Shown: positions 36,519 through 46,553 of the stretch, piece by piece
Layout: the number at the start of each line of letters is the position of its first letter
Position numbering within the stretch: position 1 is the first letter of the stretch
Assembly: GCF_900233005.1 (NCBI RefSeq)
Contig: NZ_LT960611.1
Location: 2,294,001 to 2,358,000, forward strand
From: Vibrio tapetis subsp. tapetis
GTDB taxonomy: Bacteria > Pseudomonadota > Gammaproteobacteria > Enterobacterales > Vibrionaceae
DNA length: 64,000 nt
Direction of reading: 5' to 3'
The notes under the pieces: model-generated
Told to the model about the DNA's origin: nothing
Database searches by the model: none
The model's input: the letters and a program-made list of their open reading frames with translations, nothing else
Translations under genes and position numbers: made by a program

Positions 36519-38612
36519 TTAGTTACCAACCGCTTGAACGATCCGAATTTGTTTTTCGTCCGGAATTTCCTGGTAAGACAACACTCGTAAATTTGGAATG
36601 GTGTTCTTCACAAACTTAGCCAGTGTGGTTCTCAATACGCCTGATGTGAGCAATACCGCTGGCTCACCTTTTAATTCTTGATCGTGAGTTGCTTGGCTCA
36701 ATGAAGACTGTAGTCTTTCAGCCAAACCAGGTTCAATACCTGCAGATTCACCACCAGACGCTTGCATTGTTTGATGCAAGATTTGTTCCAGCTCAGGAAT
36801 CAATGTAATAACCGGAAGCTCAGGCTCTATACCATTGATTTCCTGGACAATAAGTCTCTTCAATGAAATACGAACCGCAGCGGTAAGGATGTCAGGTTCT
36901 TGACTCTTTGATGAATATTCCGACAATGTTTGTACTATGGTTCGAACATCTCGAATTGGGATCGCTTCATTCAATAGGTTTTGCAGCACTTTCACCACAA
37001 CCCCTAATTGGAGTTGCTCAGGCACAAAACCCTCTACTAGCTTAGGCACTGAACGCGACAGCATTTCAAGTAAATTCTGTACTTCTTCATGGCCGATCAG
37101 CTGAGACGCATTGTTCGTTAATAACTGGCTAAGATGCGTAGCAAGTACGGTGGATGAGTCGACCACCGTGTACCCAAGCGCTTGCGCCGTTTCTCTTTGT
37201 TCGTCTTTCACCCATACCGCTTCAAGACCAAAAGCAGGATCTATGGTCGCCTCACCTTCTACCATGCCGTAAACTTGACCTGGGTTAATCGCCAGTTCTT
37301 GATCGGCTCTGATTTCAGCTTCACCAACCGCAACTCCCATGAGTGTGATTCGATAGCTGTTGGGTGGCAGTTCTAAATTGTCTCGAATATGTACTGCTGG
37401 TATTAAAAATCCAAAGTCTTGAGATAACTTTTTACGTACGCCTTTGACCCTCTCAAGCAATTCGCCCCCTTGCTCCCTATCAACTAACGGGATCAGGCGG
37501 TAACCCACTTCTAGACCGATGACATCGACGGGTTGAACATCATCCCAAGAGAGCTCTTTTTGCGAAACAGGCTCTGAATCTTGAGTGGTCGGTAATTTAG
37601 GATTACTGGCTTCTTCTTTCTTCTTTTTGGTCATGTAATACGCACCACCACCGGCAATCGCTGCCAGTAATAAAAACGCAAAGTGAGGCATGCCAGGAAC
37701 GATGCCCATGACACCGAGTATTGCAGCGGTAATCATGAGAGCTTTCGGGTTATCGAACAGTTGAAAAACCAACTGCTGCCCCATGTCCTCATCGGTATTT
37801 TGACGCGTTACCATCATGGCAGCACCAATCGACAAGAGTAATGATGGTATTTGAGCAACCAAGCCATCACCAATGGTCAACAAGGTATAGATCTCAATCG
37901 CATCTCTAAAGGATAAGTCGTATTGCACCATACCAATAGCGAAGCCACCGATAATATTGATGAAAAGGATTAAAATACCGGCGATTGCATCTCCTTTTAC
38001 AAACTTAGAAGCACCATCCATAGAACCATAAAAATCGGCTTCTTTTGTGACTTCGAAACGACGAGTTCTTGCTTGCTCTTGATCAATCAGCCCGGCATTC
38101 AAGTCGGCATCGATCGCCATTTGTTTACCCGGTAAGGCATCAAGGGTAAAGCGAGCACTTACCTCTGAAATACGACCAGCACCTTTAGTAACAACCATGA
38201 AGTTAATGATCATTAATATGAGGAAGACAATTAGACCAACGGCATAGTTACCACCAATAACGACGTTGCCGAATGCTTCAATTACGTTCCCTGCAGCTCC
38301 TGAACCTTCATGACCATACAACAGCACCACACGAGTGGACGCCACATTCAATGCCAGTCTCATCAAGGTCGCTATCAACAGGACAGTCGGAAACGCTGCA
38401 AAATCTAACGGCCTACGTGTGTAAATGGTTACAAGTAACACAACCATTGCCAGCGCAATGTTAAAGGTAAATGCTAAGTCGAGAACAATTGCAGGTATAG
38501 GAAGCACTACCATTGCCAACGTCGATAGAACCAATACCGGAGCCCCAATAGCAGGCATAGTTCGGCTCGTCAATTTTGGCAGTTTATCTGCAAAAGGTAG
38601 GTTAATTTTCAT
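36519..38612 (-). CDS. flhA: Flagellar export gate protein FlhA
   Basis: FlhA (697 residues) forms the cytosolic docking ring and membrane channel of the flagellar type III export apparatus. Eight N-terminal membrane helices surround the conserved FHIPEP-type loop (GAGRISEVSARFTLDALPGKQMAIDADLN, split here into its two cores). The C-terminal cytosolic domain binds chaperones and substrates. A 141-bp gap upstream holds a sigma-54 element, so flhA-flhF-flhG-fliA probably starts its own transcript. Confidence 0.96.
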   Translation of the reverse strand: MKINLPFADKLPKLTSRTMPAIGAPVLVLSTLAMVVLPIPAIVLDLAFTFNIALAMVVLLVTIYTRRPLDFAAFPTVLLIATLMRLALNVASTRVVLLYGHEGSGAAGNVIEAFGNVVIGGNYAVGLIVFLILMIINFMVVTKGAGRISEVSARFTLDALPGKQMAIDADLNAGLIDQEQARTRRFEVTKEADFYGSMDGASKFVKGDAIAGILILFINIIGGFAIGMVQYDLSFRDAIEIYTLLTIGDGLVAQIPSLLLSIGAAMMVTRQNTDEDMGQQLVFQLFDNPKALMITAAILGVMGIVPGMPHFAFLLLAAIAGGGAYYMTKKKKEEASNPKLPTTQDSEPVSQKELSWDDVQPVDVIGLEVGYRLIPLVDREQGGELLERVKGVRKKLSQDFGFLIPAVHIRDNLELPPNSYRITLMGVAVGEAEIRADQELAINPGQVYGMVEGEATIDPAFGLEAVWVKDEQRETAQALGYTVVDSSTVLATHLSQLLTNNASQLIGHEEVQNLLEMLSRSVPKLVEGFVPEQLQLGVVVKVLQNLLNEAIPIRDVRTIVQTLSEYSSKSQEPDILTAAVRISLKRLIVQEINGIEPELPVITLIPELEQILHQTMQASGGESAGIEPGLAERLQSSLSQATHDQELKGEPAVLLTSGVLRTTLAKFVKNTIPNLRVLSYQEIPDEKQIRIVQAVGN

Positions 38613-38698
38613 ACGTTTTCGTTATCATACCAATCTAGATTCTATTTTGATTTACAAGTACAAATAGGCAAAATGTATTCTATTCGTTTTTAATGGTT

Positions 38699-38716
38699 AA
38701 GCAATTATTGAGCCTT
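38699..38716 (-). promoter_or_regulatory. Sigma-54 promoter of flhA operon
   Basis: On the minus strand AAGGCTCAATAATTGCTT has GG and GC separated by exactly ten bases (GG at 38714-38713, GC at 38702-38701). The predicted start is near 38689, about 77 bp before flhA. Confidence 0.65.
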
Positions 38717-38753
38717 GTTAATTCGTCAAAAATTCGGCGAGTCGTTATAGCCA

Positions 38754-39884
38754 TTACTTACGTAAATCTTTGGGAATATCCATCGCCTCTTTGCGCAGGA
38801 TGGGCCTTTCTCCACCACGTCTACGATATTGCTTAAGCTGAAATACGTAAGCGAGTATCTGCGCTACAGCAGTAAATAGACCGTCGGGTATTTGCTGTTC
38901 CAGTTCGGTTGAATGGTATAAAGCTCGAGCTAACGGTGGAGCCGGAATCACATACACATCGTGAGCTCTTGCGACTTCTCTGATTTTGAGCGCCATATGG
39001 TCAACACCTTTAGCCACAACCACCGGGGCTTTGTCTTTACCTTGATCGTAGCGCAAAGCGACGGAGAAGTGCTCAGGGTTAGTCACGACAACGTCAGCTT
39101 GTGGCACATCGGCCATCATACGACGTTGGGCGGCCTCCCTTTGCAACATTCGGATTCGACCTTTAACTTCGGGCTTACCTTCTGTTTCTTTAAATTCGTC
39201 TTTTATTTCTTGTTTCGTCATTTTTAACTGATCAGCGTGTTGCCATATCTGAAACGGGATATCTATCGCGACCACAATTAATAATGAACAACTGATCAGC
39301 AAAATGAAATTAAGTAAAATGTCCAACGCGTGAAAGATGTTGGCAGGATACAAATCTAAACTGAGTTGAAACAAATCTTCTCTGCCCGATTGGATCAAGA
39401 AGAATGCGACACCGGCAACTAATGACACTTTTAAAATGGACTTTAACAACTCAACCCAGCTCTGTAAGCCGACCATACGTTTTAAGCCGCTTAATGGGTT
39501 CATTTTTGATGCCTTAGGCATCGCCGCTTCAACAGAGAAACTGATCCCACCTAACCCAGCCGCGCCAGCAACCGCAGCCACGAACAATGTCAGCAGTATC
39601 AGGAGCAGAGGAAGGATTAAGTGAACTAAAGCGCCAGCGATGATTTCCATCAACTTGCCTTGATCGTATATCTCCTCTCGGCTCAAGCTAAAAAAACGGC
39701 CCATGATTTTAAACAAACCAGTGGCAAGCCCATCGCCGAACATCATTAAGGCGAGCGCACCTACAATTAAAACAGACACGGAAGCCAGCTCTTTTGAGCG
39801 AGCGACCTGGCCTTTATCTCTTGCCTGTTTTAAGCGCCTGGGCGTGGCGTCTTCTGTACGTTCTTGACCGTCTGAATCTGCCAA
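38754..39884 (-). CDS. flhB: Flagellar export switch protein FlhB
   Basis: FlhB switches export specificity from hook to filament proteins. The 376-residue product has the usual start (DGQERTEDATPRRLKQARDKGQVARS), four membrane helices and a cytosolic domain. The autocleavage site, NPTH in most FlhB proteins, reads Asn-Pro-Glu-His at residues 269-272 (VVVTNPEHFSVAL; codons AAC CCT GAG CAC). Asn and Pro, the cleavage residues, are kept. It follows fliR by 9 bp. Confidence 0.95.
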   Translation of the reverse strand: MADSDGQERTEDATPRRLKQARDKGQVARSKELASVSVLIVGALALMMFGDGLATGLFKIMGRFFSLSREEIYDQGKLMEIIAGALVHLILPLLLILLTLFVAAVAGAAGLGGISFSVEAAMPKASKMNPLSGLKRMVGLQSWVELLKSILKVSLVAGVAFFLIQSGREDLFQLSLDLYPANIFHALDILLNFILLISCSLLIVVAIDIPFQIWQHADQLKMTKQEIKDEFKETEGKPEVKGRIRMLQREAAQRRMMADVPQADVVVTNPEHFSVALRYDQGKDKAPVVVAKGVDHMALKIREVARAHDVYVIPAPPLARALYHSTELEQQIPDGLFTAVAQILAYVFQLKQYRRRGGERPILRKEAMDIPKDLRK

Positions 39885-39893
39885 TTCAGCCTC

Positions 39894-40676
39894 CTAACAC
39901 TCTAGATCAATGAGCCGACATATTTGCAGGAATCCGGTATTCCAGTGCATGTCATAATGAGTATAGATCCCTGAAATAATGTACCAACATATCAGTAAGC
40001 CAACCAAGAGAGCGAAAGAAAAACCTAAAGCGAATATGTTCAATTGAGGCGCGGCTCTGGTCATCACACCAAAAGATAAGTTAATGGTTAACAAAGCAAT
40101 AATGCCGGACAAAGACATACTCAGTGCCGTTTTAAAAATAATTCCGAACCAAGTGGCCATTTCTCGATAGTCTGCGCTTTGTAAGGAACCCGAGCCAATG
40201 GGCAACGTTTTGAAGCTCATCACGACCAGCTGGAGCATTTGGAGATGCCCGTCTGTTGCTAAAAAGAACATGGTGGCGAGAAACATGAACAATTGACCAA
40301 GCAAAGGCGTACTTTGCCCATTTGCAGGGTCAACCATTGAAGCAAAACCCAAACTGGCTTGCATACCAAGAATTTGTCCTAGCACCACAAACGATTGCAA
40401 CACAAATTGAGTCACTGTGCCCATTGCAACTCCGATCACCAACTGCTCAAAAGTAACTAAAAAACCTTGAAAAGAAAGTAATTCGATATCTTGCGGAACC
40501 GCAGGGATAGAAGGCATAACCGCTAAGGTCACCGCCAAGCCGAAATAGAGTCTTATACTAGTAGAGACGAATCTTGCACCCGTTACCATCATAACCATTA
40601 GCATGGCTGAGATGCGCGCATAAGGCCAAAAGTAGTTGGCTAACCAATCAAGAGCGAGAGAGGCAGGAAATTCCAT
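39894..40676 (-). CDS. fliR: Flagellar export protein FliR
   Basis: FliR is part of the FliPQR export channel. The 260-residue product has about six hydrophobic segments and the family core (RISAMLMVMMVTGARFVSTSIRLYFGLAVTLAV in its first part; GQSTPLLGQLFMFLATMFFLATDGH). It lies 8 bp after fliQ and 9 bp before flhB. Confidence 0.94.
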   Translation of the reverse strand: MEFPASLALDWLANYFWPYARISAMLMVMMVTGARFVSTSIRLYFGLAVTLAVMPSIPAVPQDIELLSFQGFLVTFEQLVIGVAMGTVTQFVLQSFVVLGQILGMQASLGFASMVDPANGQSTPLLGQLFMFLATMFFLATDGHLQMLQLVVMSFKTLPIGSGSLQSADYREMATWFGIIFKTALSMSLSGIIALLTINLSFGVMTRAAPQLNIFALGFSFALLVGLLICWYIISGIYTHYDMHWNTGFLQICRLIDLEC

Positions 40677-40684
40677 AAATGCCC

Positions 40685-40954
40685 CTAATAGAGCATGGAT
40701 GGCATGCGCGCGATGAGTTCAAAAAAGAAATCCATCAACATACGAGTCATCCAATGTCCAAACAGCATCAATGCCAGTAATGTCACAACCAAACGAGGCA
40801 AAAAACTTAAGGTTTGTTCGTTAATTGATGTCGCCGCTTGGAAAATAGCCACCACCAAACCTATCAGCAAGCTGGGTATAATGATGGCACATACCATGAT
40901 AAGCACCATCCAAAGTGCTTCTCTAAATAGGTCGACAAATAGCTCAGGAGTCAT
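40685..40954 (-). CDS. fliQ: Flagellar export protein FliQ
   Basis: This 89-residue protein has two membrane helices and the typical MTPELFVDLFREALW start, followed by PSLLIGLVVAIFQAATSINEQTLSF. The ATG at 40954 has GAGGAA in front; the longer frame into fliP is not needed. It lies 11 bp after fliP. Confidence 0.94.
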   Translation of the reverse strand: MTPELFVDLFREALWMVLIMVCAIIIPSLLIGLVVAIFQAATSINEQTLSFLPRLVVTLLALMLFGHWMTRMLMDFFFELIARMPSMLY

Positions 40955-40965
40955 GTCGTTCCTCG

Positions 40966-41835
40966 CTATATGGCAAAACTGCCGGCGAGTGTTGAGAGGA
41001 TCAAATTCCACCCGTCCACTAACACAAACAGCATTAACTTAAATGGCAATGAAACGATCATAGGAGAAAGCATCATCATACCCATGGCCATCAATACCGA
41101 TGCCACCACCAAATCTATAATCAAAAAGGGTAGAAAGAGCATAAAGCCAATTTGGAAGGCCGTTTTTAGCTCTGATGTAATGAAAGCTGGGATCAAGACA
41201 TTAAGAGGTACTTCTTCAGGGCTGGTGACTTGTATATCCGCCATATTTACAAACGTTTCGAGATCTTTTACCCGTGTTTGCTTCAACATAAACGCTTTCA
41301 TCGGCTCTTGAGCCAGAGAAAATGCCTCTCTAGCAGTAACCTGTTCATTTACATAGGGTTGAATAGCGGTTTGGTTCACTTCTTCTATCACTGGCGACAT
41401 AATAAAAAAAGTCAGGAAAATGGCGATGCCAATGATCACTTGATTAGAAGGTGTCTGTTGCAAACCCATGGCTTGACGAAGTATCGACATCACGACAACG
41501 ATTCGTGTAAATGACGTCATTAAAATAACCATTGCAGGCAAAAAGCCTAACAAGGTCATTAACGCTAAGATCTGTAGATTAATCGAATAATCTTCACCAC
41601 CATTCGCGTTTGTCGTCACCGTCAAGGCTGGAATTCCACTTCCCGGACCCGTAGTACTGAGTAAAGAACTCGACGAACCTCCTTCTTTTTCCATCGCAGA
41701 CACAGTCAGTTGCTCAGCTCCCGCTATTGAGGCTGCGATGGGTGTTTCCAATTCTTGTTGTGCAAAGGCCGCTGGCGTCCACACACAAAACAGAAACGCT
41801 GCCAAACAGGCAGCGAGGATATTATTTCGTTTCAT
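40966..41835 (-). CDS. fliP: Flagellar export protein FliP
   Basis: FliP (289 residues) forms most of the export channel pentamer. It has a cleavable signal peptide ([22 protein letters not shown]), a periplasmic segment, then the core ([36 protein letters not shown], in parts) and C-terminal [26 protein letters not shown]. It overlaps fliO by 14 bp. Confidence 0.95.
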   Translation of the reverse strand: MKRNNILAACLAAFLFCVWTPAAFAQQELETPIAASIAGAEQLTVSAMEKEGGSSSSLLSTTGPGSGIPALTVTTNANGGEDYSINLQILALMTLLGFLPAMVILMTSFTRIVVVMSILRQAMGLQQTPSNQVIIGIAIFLTFFIMSPVIEEVNQTAIQPYVNEQVTAREAFSLAQEPMKAFMLKQTRVKDLETFVNMADIQVTSPEEVPLNVLIPAFITSELKTAFQIGFMLFLPFLIIDLVVASVLMAMGMMMLSPMIVSLPFKLMLFVLVDGWNLILSTLAGSFAI

Positions 41836-42268
41836 CTTTTTTCAACAATTGACTGAGTTGGGATGCAAATGGAAGTGGCGCGCTTTCTTCATCTTTTAAT
41901 GGTTTTTCTAACCGCGACAGCATATTGATCGACTGTGCGGTTATTCCAATGAGAAACTGCTCTTCACCTGCTTGAACAATCATGAGCCTCTCTTTTGTAC
42001 CAACAGGTAACTGACGCACGATTTTAAGACCATCTCGGCCTGTCATACTCGGAAGCCGCATCCGTTTCAACAACCAAGCTAAGAACAAGATAAATATAAT
42101 GACAAACACCAAGGAGCCAAATGTTGCTGCGAGATCCAACTGGCTCGCACTGCTTGATCCAACGTCACCTAACGTAGAAGAACGACCAAGTGACGAACTC
42201 GCCGCACTGGTATTTTCAGCGGCGACCACGGGAGAAGTTAACAACAGTAAGCTCAAAAATTTGCTCAT
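41822..42268 (-). CDS. fliO: Flagellar export assembly protein FliO
   Basis: FliO helps FliP assemble. The 148-residue product has a signal-like N-terminus ([14 protein letters not shown]), a serine-rich stretch, one membrane helix ([28 protein letters not shown]) and a small cytosolic domain ([30 protein letters not shown]). Position between fliN and fliP confirms it; FliO is always poorly conserved. Confidence 0.9.
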   Translation of the reverse strand: MSKFLSLLLLTSPVVAAENTSAASSSLGRSSTLGDVGSSSASQLDLAATFGSLVFVIIFILFLAWLLKRMRLPSMTGRDGLKIVRQLPVGTKERLMIVQAGEEQFLIGITAQSINMLSRLEKPLKDEESAPLPFASQLSQLLKKDETK

Positions 42269-42271
42269 TGC

Positions 42272-42676
42272 TTACCTAAGCTTTTTAATTCGTTCTGTTT
42301 GACTGATTACATCGGTCAAACGAATACCGAACTTGTCATTGACGACAACCACTTCACCATGGGCAATCAAGGTTCCATTAACCAGAACATCCAGCGATTC
42401 GCCAGCCACTCGGTCAAGTTCTACAACCGAACCTTGGTTTAATTGCAGAAGGTTACGTATGCTGATCTTTGAACGACCAACTTCCATAGAAATGGTCACT
42501 GGGATATCCATAATGGTATCCAGCTTACGCCTTTCATCGTCTGTTATCGGTTGGCCTTCATCGCGTAGCTCTTCTAATGGCGCGGTTTCAGCTTCAACAG
42601 TTTCTGCCGCCAAAGGATCTTCGCCTAAAGCTGCGGCCCATTCATCGGCCAGTTTTTGGTCTTCACTTGGATCCAT
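42272..42676 (-). CDS. fliN: Flagellar motor switch protein FliN
   Basis: FliN lies at the bottom of the C-ring. The 134-residue product has an acidic N-terminal region and the C-terminal SpoA domain (DIPVTISMEVGRSKISIRNLLQLNQGSVVELDRVAGESLDVLVNG in two parts; HGEVVVVNDKFGIRLTDVI). It is 11 bp after fliM. Confidence 0.95.
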   Translation of the reverse strand: MDPSEDQKLADEWAAALGEDPLAAETVEAETAPLEELRDEGQPITDDERRKLDTIMDIPVTISMEVGRSKISIRNLLQLNQGSVVELDRVAGESLDVLVNGTLIAHGEVVVVNDKFGIRLTDVISQTERIKKLR

Positions 42677-42687
42677 GCTCTATTTAC

Positions 42688-43752
42688 CTATTCGTCTGAT
42701 TGATTGATGGGCTGTCCATCATCGTTATCAAGTTCTGAAATCATGTCGTTGCCTAAAAATGCCAGATCGGTTTTCACAACATCTGGACGCTTAATTTTCT
42801 CGGAAACCTGAACCGCGAGTTTATCTCCTGAGCGCCCCATTTTAACTCGGTATGTTGGCAACTCTTCCACAAACATGGTTGCGTTTTCTGGCATAACCAT
42901 TGGGATAATATCACCAGGGCGCAGTTCCATTAAATCTCTAAGCGATATGTCTTGCTCTAGTAGGTTCACTCGGAAGTTAACAGGCACATCCATGATTTCT
43001 TCTTTCAGTGCCGAGCTCCAACGAACGTCAGTTTCCATTTTGTCTGATTGCACACCAGCATCAAGCAACTCTCGAATAGGCTCTACCATTGAATAAGGCA
43101 TCACCACATGGAAATCGCCACCGCCACCATCCACTTCGATGTGAAAGCTGCTCACGACGATCACTTCCGTCGGGCTAACGATGTTGGCCATGCTTGGATT
43201 CACTTCTGAGTCTAAGTATTCAAACTCAACGCCCATAACGGGTGACCAGGCTTCTTTGTAGTCTTCAAAGACAATTTTCAATAATAACTGAATGATTCGT
43301 CTTTCTGTTGGCGTAAATTCTCGACCTTCAATTTTTGCATGGAAACGGCCATCCCCACCAAAAAAGTTTTCAACCAAAATAAACACTAGGCGAGCTTCCA
43401 TCGTCACCAAGGCTGTGCCTTTAAGTGGACGGAATCTCACCATGTTCAAACTTGTTGGTACATACAATGTATTTTGGTATTCACCAAATTTCATCATTTG
43501 TACGCCATTGATCGACACTTCCGCAGTTTTCCTCAGCATGTTAAACAAGCTAATACGCAGGTGACGAGCAAAACGCTCGTTAATCAGTTCCAAGGTCGGC
43601 ATGCGACCACGGACTATTCTGTCTTGAGATGAAAAATCGAAACTGACGGCATCCTCGGGGACGGCGTCTACCTCATCAATATCATCCTCTTCAACATCAT
43701 CCACCCCGTGTAAGAGTGCATCGATCTCGTCTTGGCTTAATAGATCTGTCAC
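42688..43752 (-). CDS. fliM: Flagellar motor switch protein FliM
   Basis: FliM receives CheY-P and reverses the motor. The 354-residue product begins with the CheY-binding peptide MTDLLSQDEIDALLHGVDD. A CheC-like middle domain follows (about 50-245, with FGEYQNTLYVPTSLNMVRF), then a C-terminal SpoA domain joined to FliN. It is 7 bp after fliL. The N-terminal peptide closely resembles three repeats in the CheA linker. Confidence 0.96.
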   Translation of the reverse strand: MTDLLSQDEIDALLHGVDDVEEDDIDEVDAVPEDAVSFDFSSQDRIVRGRMPTLELINERFARHLRISLFNMLRKTAEVSINGVQMMKFGEYQNTLYVPTSLNMVRFRPLKGTALVTMEARLVFILVENFFGGDGRFHAKIEGREFTPTERRIIQLLLKIVFEDYKEAWSPVMGVEFEYLDSEVNPSMANIVSPTEVIVVSSFHIEVDGGGGDFHVVMPYSMVEPIRELLDAGVQSDKMETDVRWSSALKEEIMDVPVNFRVNLLEQDISLRDLMELRPGDIIPMVMPENATMFVEELPTYRVKMGRSGDKLAVQVSEKIKRPDVVKTDLAFLGNDMISELDNDDGQPINQSDE

Positions 43753-43759
43753 GGTATTC

Positions 43760-44248
43760 CTATTGCATCACAAAGTCTGTAAACAGAACTTTCTCAATGA
43801 CCGGTTGGCCAACCAACTCGCTTAAGGCCGCTTTAACGTCCTCTGTTGACTGGTCTCGAAGCTCTGTGCGCCCTAATGGGGTACGTAACTGGTCGACGGT
43901 TGCGACACCAAGTGAAGCCAGTAGTGTACTTTCGATCAGTGGTGAATGGTATTTTGCCAGTTCTTCATTGGCAGAACCTCGCACCATAAGCTGTACTTTT
44001 ATTTGCACGAGTCGCCCACGCTTTTTGTCTCCAGCATTAAAGACAAACGGCTGGGCAATATTGACGTAGGAAGCCGGCTCAGCAACCATCACTGCTGTTT
44101 GGGATTCTTCTTTGGATTCTTCGTCATCACTAGAGCCCATCATAAAGAATGCTGCACCACCGCCGACAGCCAGTAATACTACGACGGCAATAATGATAAT
44201 AAGCATCTTTTTACTTTTAGGGGGTGCTTCTGTTTGCTCTTCAGCCAT
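43760..44248 (-). CDS. fliL: Flagellar basal-body protein FliL
   Basis: FliL surrounds stator units and supports torque. The 162-residue product has a short cytosolic head, one membrane helix (KMLIIIIAVVVLLAVGGGAAFFMM, about residues 14-37) and a periplasmic domain (SYVNIAQPFVFNAGDKKRGRLVQIKVQLMVRG in parts) ending VLFTDFVMQ. It follows fliK by 33 bp. Confidence 0.94.
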   Translation of the reverse strand: MAEEQTEAPPKSKKMLIIIIAVVVLLAVGGGAAFFMMGSSDDEESKEESQTAVMVAEPASYVNIAQPFVFNAGDKKRGRLVQIKVQLMVRGSANEELAKYHSPLIESTLLASLGVATVDQLRTPLGRTELRDQSTEDVKAALSELVGQPVIEKVLFTDFVMQ

Positions 44249-44281
44249 ATACCAACGTCTCTATTTTATTTATCTATAATC

Positions 44282-46420
44282 TTAAGCGTAAAAACTGATT
44301 CCATCACGGTTAGATGTCACATCCACATTAACTTCTGACGGATTATCTAATCCTAGCTCACCATCAGCGTCATTATCGCCGTTTTTCCGACCCTGTTGAC
44401 CGTTTTGTCCCGCAACATATTGACTTTGCTGTTGTTGACCAGCATTTTGCTGCTGAACGGACGTATCTGCAAGCTGTAAACCTTGTTGAGCTAACATTTC
44501 TCTTAATCTTGGCATCGCCTGCTCAACAATGTCGCGGGTTTGCTGATTAGCGACGGTAAACTGAACAGAAGCAACATCGTTATTCATGGTCATTCGAATT
44601 TGCATGCGCCCTAACTCTGGCGGATCTAACCTGATGTCTATGTTCTTTAAATTCTTAGAAAGCATCATTTGTACGCGTTCAGCTAATTGCTCCCCTGCTG
44701 CGTCTCTTGTTAACTGTAAAGGGGGTTGCTGAGCTGCATTCACCGTTTGAGCCTCAAGCCCTCGAGCTTGTGCGACTGTGAGACCTTGCTGTCCTGCAAC
44801 GCCTGCTAGCTGATGAGCCAAATCACTTTTATCTTCAGTCCCTGGCCCAGGTTTCGTTCCTTGTCCTTTGCCTTCACCGAGTACAAGCGCAGAAGCCGCC
44901 GCAGCACTGATCACTTTTGCTTGTTCTGTTGCGGCGACGGGGGTGCTAACCGCGTTTGCCGCCGCTAAGCTTTGAGTTTGGGCACTCTGCATGGCAATGT
45001 CTTGACTAAGAGCACCACTACTTACCAAGGATGCCGCCGCTTTGTCCGTTGGCAATTGAGCGGCTGTAGGGTTATGCAACTGAGCAGCCAGTGCAGCTGA
45101 TGTGGCCACTTTTGCGGCCGTTGAAGCTTCAATGCTTTTCTTACCGCCTTCTGCAGCCGCTAGCTCTGCATTAGTCGATGCCCACATGGGTTCACCGTAA
45201 GTGACACTTGCCTCTTCAGCTTCAGCCGCGACTAATGGCTGGCCTTCAAAAGTGGAAGCGGGAACGCTTTGAGTGGTTGCGACGCCATTAACTTTAGCCT
45301 CACCGTCTACCATCATCGCGGCAGTACCTGCCATACCGACAACGGCACCAGCTTGAGCAACATCAACTTGACTAGCACCAACGCCAACCTGGGAAGCATC
45401 AACACCCGCACCTTGCTTCGTGGCGGCAGATGCCGACTGGGTAGCGCTATCTGGCGCGCCCCATTTAATTTGTTCGCTTGTCGGCGATTCTACAGCTTTA
45501 TCAGCCTTACCTGCTGTCGAAACCACACCCAACGTTCCAGCGGCAAGCATGGCAACTGCATTTTCATCAACCTCACCATCGACACTTGGGTCTGAATCAA
45601 CAGATGCCTTATTTGCCGAGCCACTTTCGGGACTAACAGGTTCAGCGCTGGCTTGACTAGCAATAGCGCCACCAGCACCGATAGCGGCAAATTGGCCAAC
45701 CGGATTGCTGCTTGATTCTGTTGCAACAGCCGTTACTTTGTCTTCAGATGTTCCGGCTAAAGAATCCGCCACTGCTTGCTTACTGCCAGAGGCCTCACTT
45801 GCAACAACTGCATTATTACCGACAACGGCTTTTGTCTTACCGGAAGCATTCTCGGCTTGGCTTACTGCTACCCCTGCAGATGCCGCGGCTTCTGGTGGCA
45901 AGCCTTTGCCTTCAGTGCCAGCTTGAGCATTTTCCGCTAACGCTTTATTTGATTCGTCTAAGCGCTCTAAAAGTTTATTGCCTTCGCTCATTGTTTTATC
46001 AACATCAGCAGTACCCTCTTTGCCACTTTCAGATTGGCTACTCTCTTGTTTTAAAAGGGAATCTGACGTTTCTTCACTGCCTGTTTTTGCGCTCACTTTT
46101 GATGACGAACCTTCGGTCTCTGCTCCTTGGGTATCGACATTGTCGCTATCGGCGACCTCGCCAGTGGTGGCTTTGCCCTTCACGCTCTCTGATGACTCTG
46201 CGTCTTCACCTGAGGACTGAGACACCTTACCCTCGGTATCCGATGTGATCTTTGAGTCACCACCCTCTGTTTCGCTACTCGACGAATCAGAACTAAATGC
46301 TGACTTTAGGATATCAATAAACCCTTCAGATTCAGAATCTTGTGGTGATGATGTATTTGCTTTCCCAAGCAAAGATGAGGACTTACTAACCTCAGATACG
46401 GACAGAGAACCATGGCTCAT
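44282..46420 (-). CDS. fliK: Flagellar hook-length control protein FliK
   Basis: FliK measures the hook and triggers the FlhB switch. The 712-residue product is mostly Ser/Ala/Glu-rich and disordered. Only the last about 140 residues fold: LAERVQMMLSKNLKNIDIRLDPPELGRMQIRM (in parts) is the conserved C-terminal substrate-switch domain, followed by a Gln-rich tail. The antisense strand has long open frames caused by this composition. A sigma-54 element about 100 bp upstream suggests that a transcript starts here. Confidence 0.92.
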   Translation of the reverse strand: MSHGSLSVSEVSKSSSLLGKANTSSPQDSESEGFIDILKSAFSSDSSSSETEGGDSKITSDTEGKVSQSSGEDAESSESVKGKATTGEVADSDNVDTQGAETEGSSSKVSAKTGSEETSDSLLKQESSQSESGKEGTADVDKTMSEGNKLLERLDESNKALAENAQAGTEGKGLPPEAAASAGVAVSQAENASGKTKAVVGNNAVVASEASGSKQAVADSLAGTSEDKVTAVATESSSNPVGQFAAIGAGGAIASQASAEPVSPESGSANKASVDSDPSVDGEVDENAVAMLAAGTLGVVSTAGKADKAVESPTSEQIKWGAPDSATQSASAATKQGAGVDASQVGVGASQVDVAQAGAVVGMAGTAAMMVDGEAKVNGVATTQSVPASTFEGQPLVAAEAEEASVTYGEPMWASTNAELAAAEGGKKSIEASTAAKVATSAALAAQLHNPTAAQLPTDKAAASLVSSGALSQDIAMQSAQTQSLAAANAVSTPVAATEQAKVISAAAASALVLGEGKGQGTKPGPGTEDKSDLAHQLAGVAGQQGLTVAQARGLEAQTVNAAQQPPLQLTRDAAGEQLAERVQMMLSKNLKNIDIRLDPPELGRMQIRMTMNNDVASVQFTVANQQTRDIVEQAMPRLREMLAQQGLQLADTSVQQQNAGQQQQSQYVAGQNGQQGRKNGDNDADGELGLDNPSEVNVDVTSNRDGISFYA

Positions 46421-46518
46421 AAAATCACTCTCGCAGTAAAGTGAAGATGCCTTTAAGAAGAGACATCGCAGGACAAACGCTAATAGCGCTACAAATCAAA
46501 TGATACTGCTAAGATTAA

Positions 46519-46534
46519 TGCAAAAATTAAGCCA
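46519..46534 (-). promoter_or_regulatory. Sigma-54 promoter of fliK operon
   Basis: On the minus strand TGGCTTAATTTTTGCA matches the sigma-54 consensus with GG and GC ten bases apart (46533-46532 and 46521-46520). It lies between fliJ and fliK with a predicted start near 46509. Confidence 0.7.
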
Positions 46535-46553
46535 CTATGGTGGTGCGATGCAT

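Noticed and set aside
45712..46248. Long plus-strand frame (178 codons) antisense to fliK
   Set aside because: It arises from the Ser/Ala/Glu-rich composition of FliK. The product is a Leu/His/Arg-rich mixture with no family resemblance or ribosome site.
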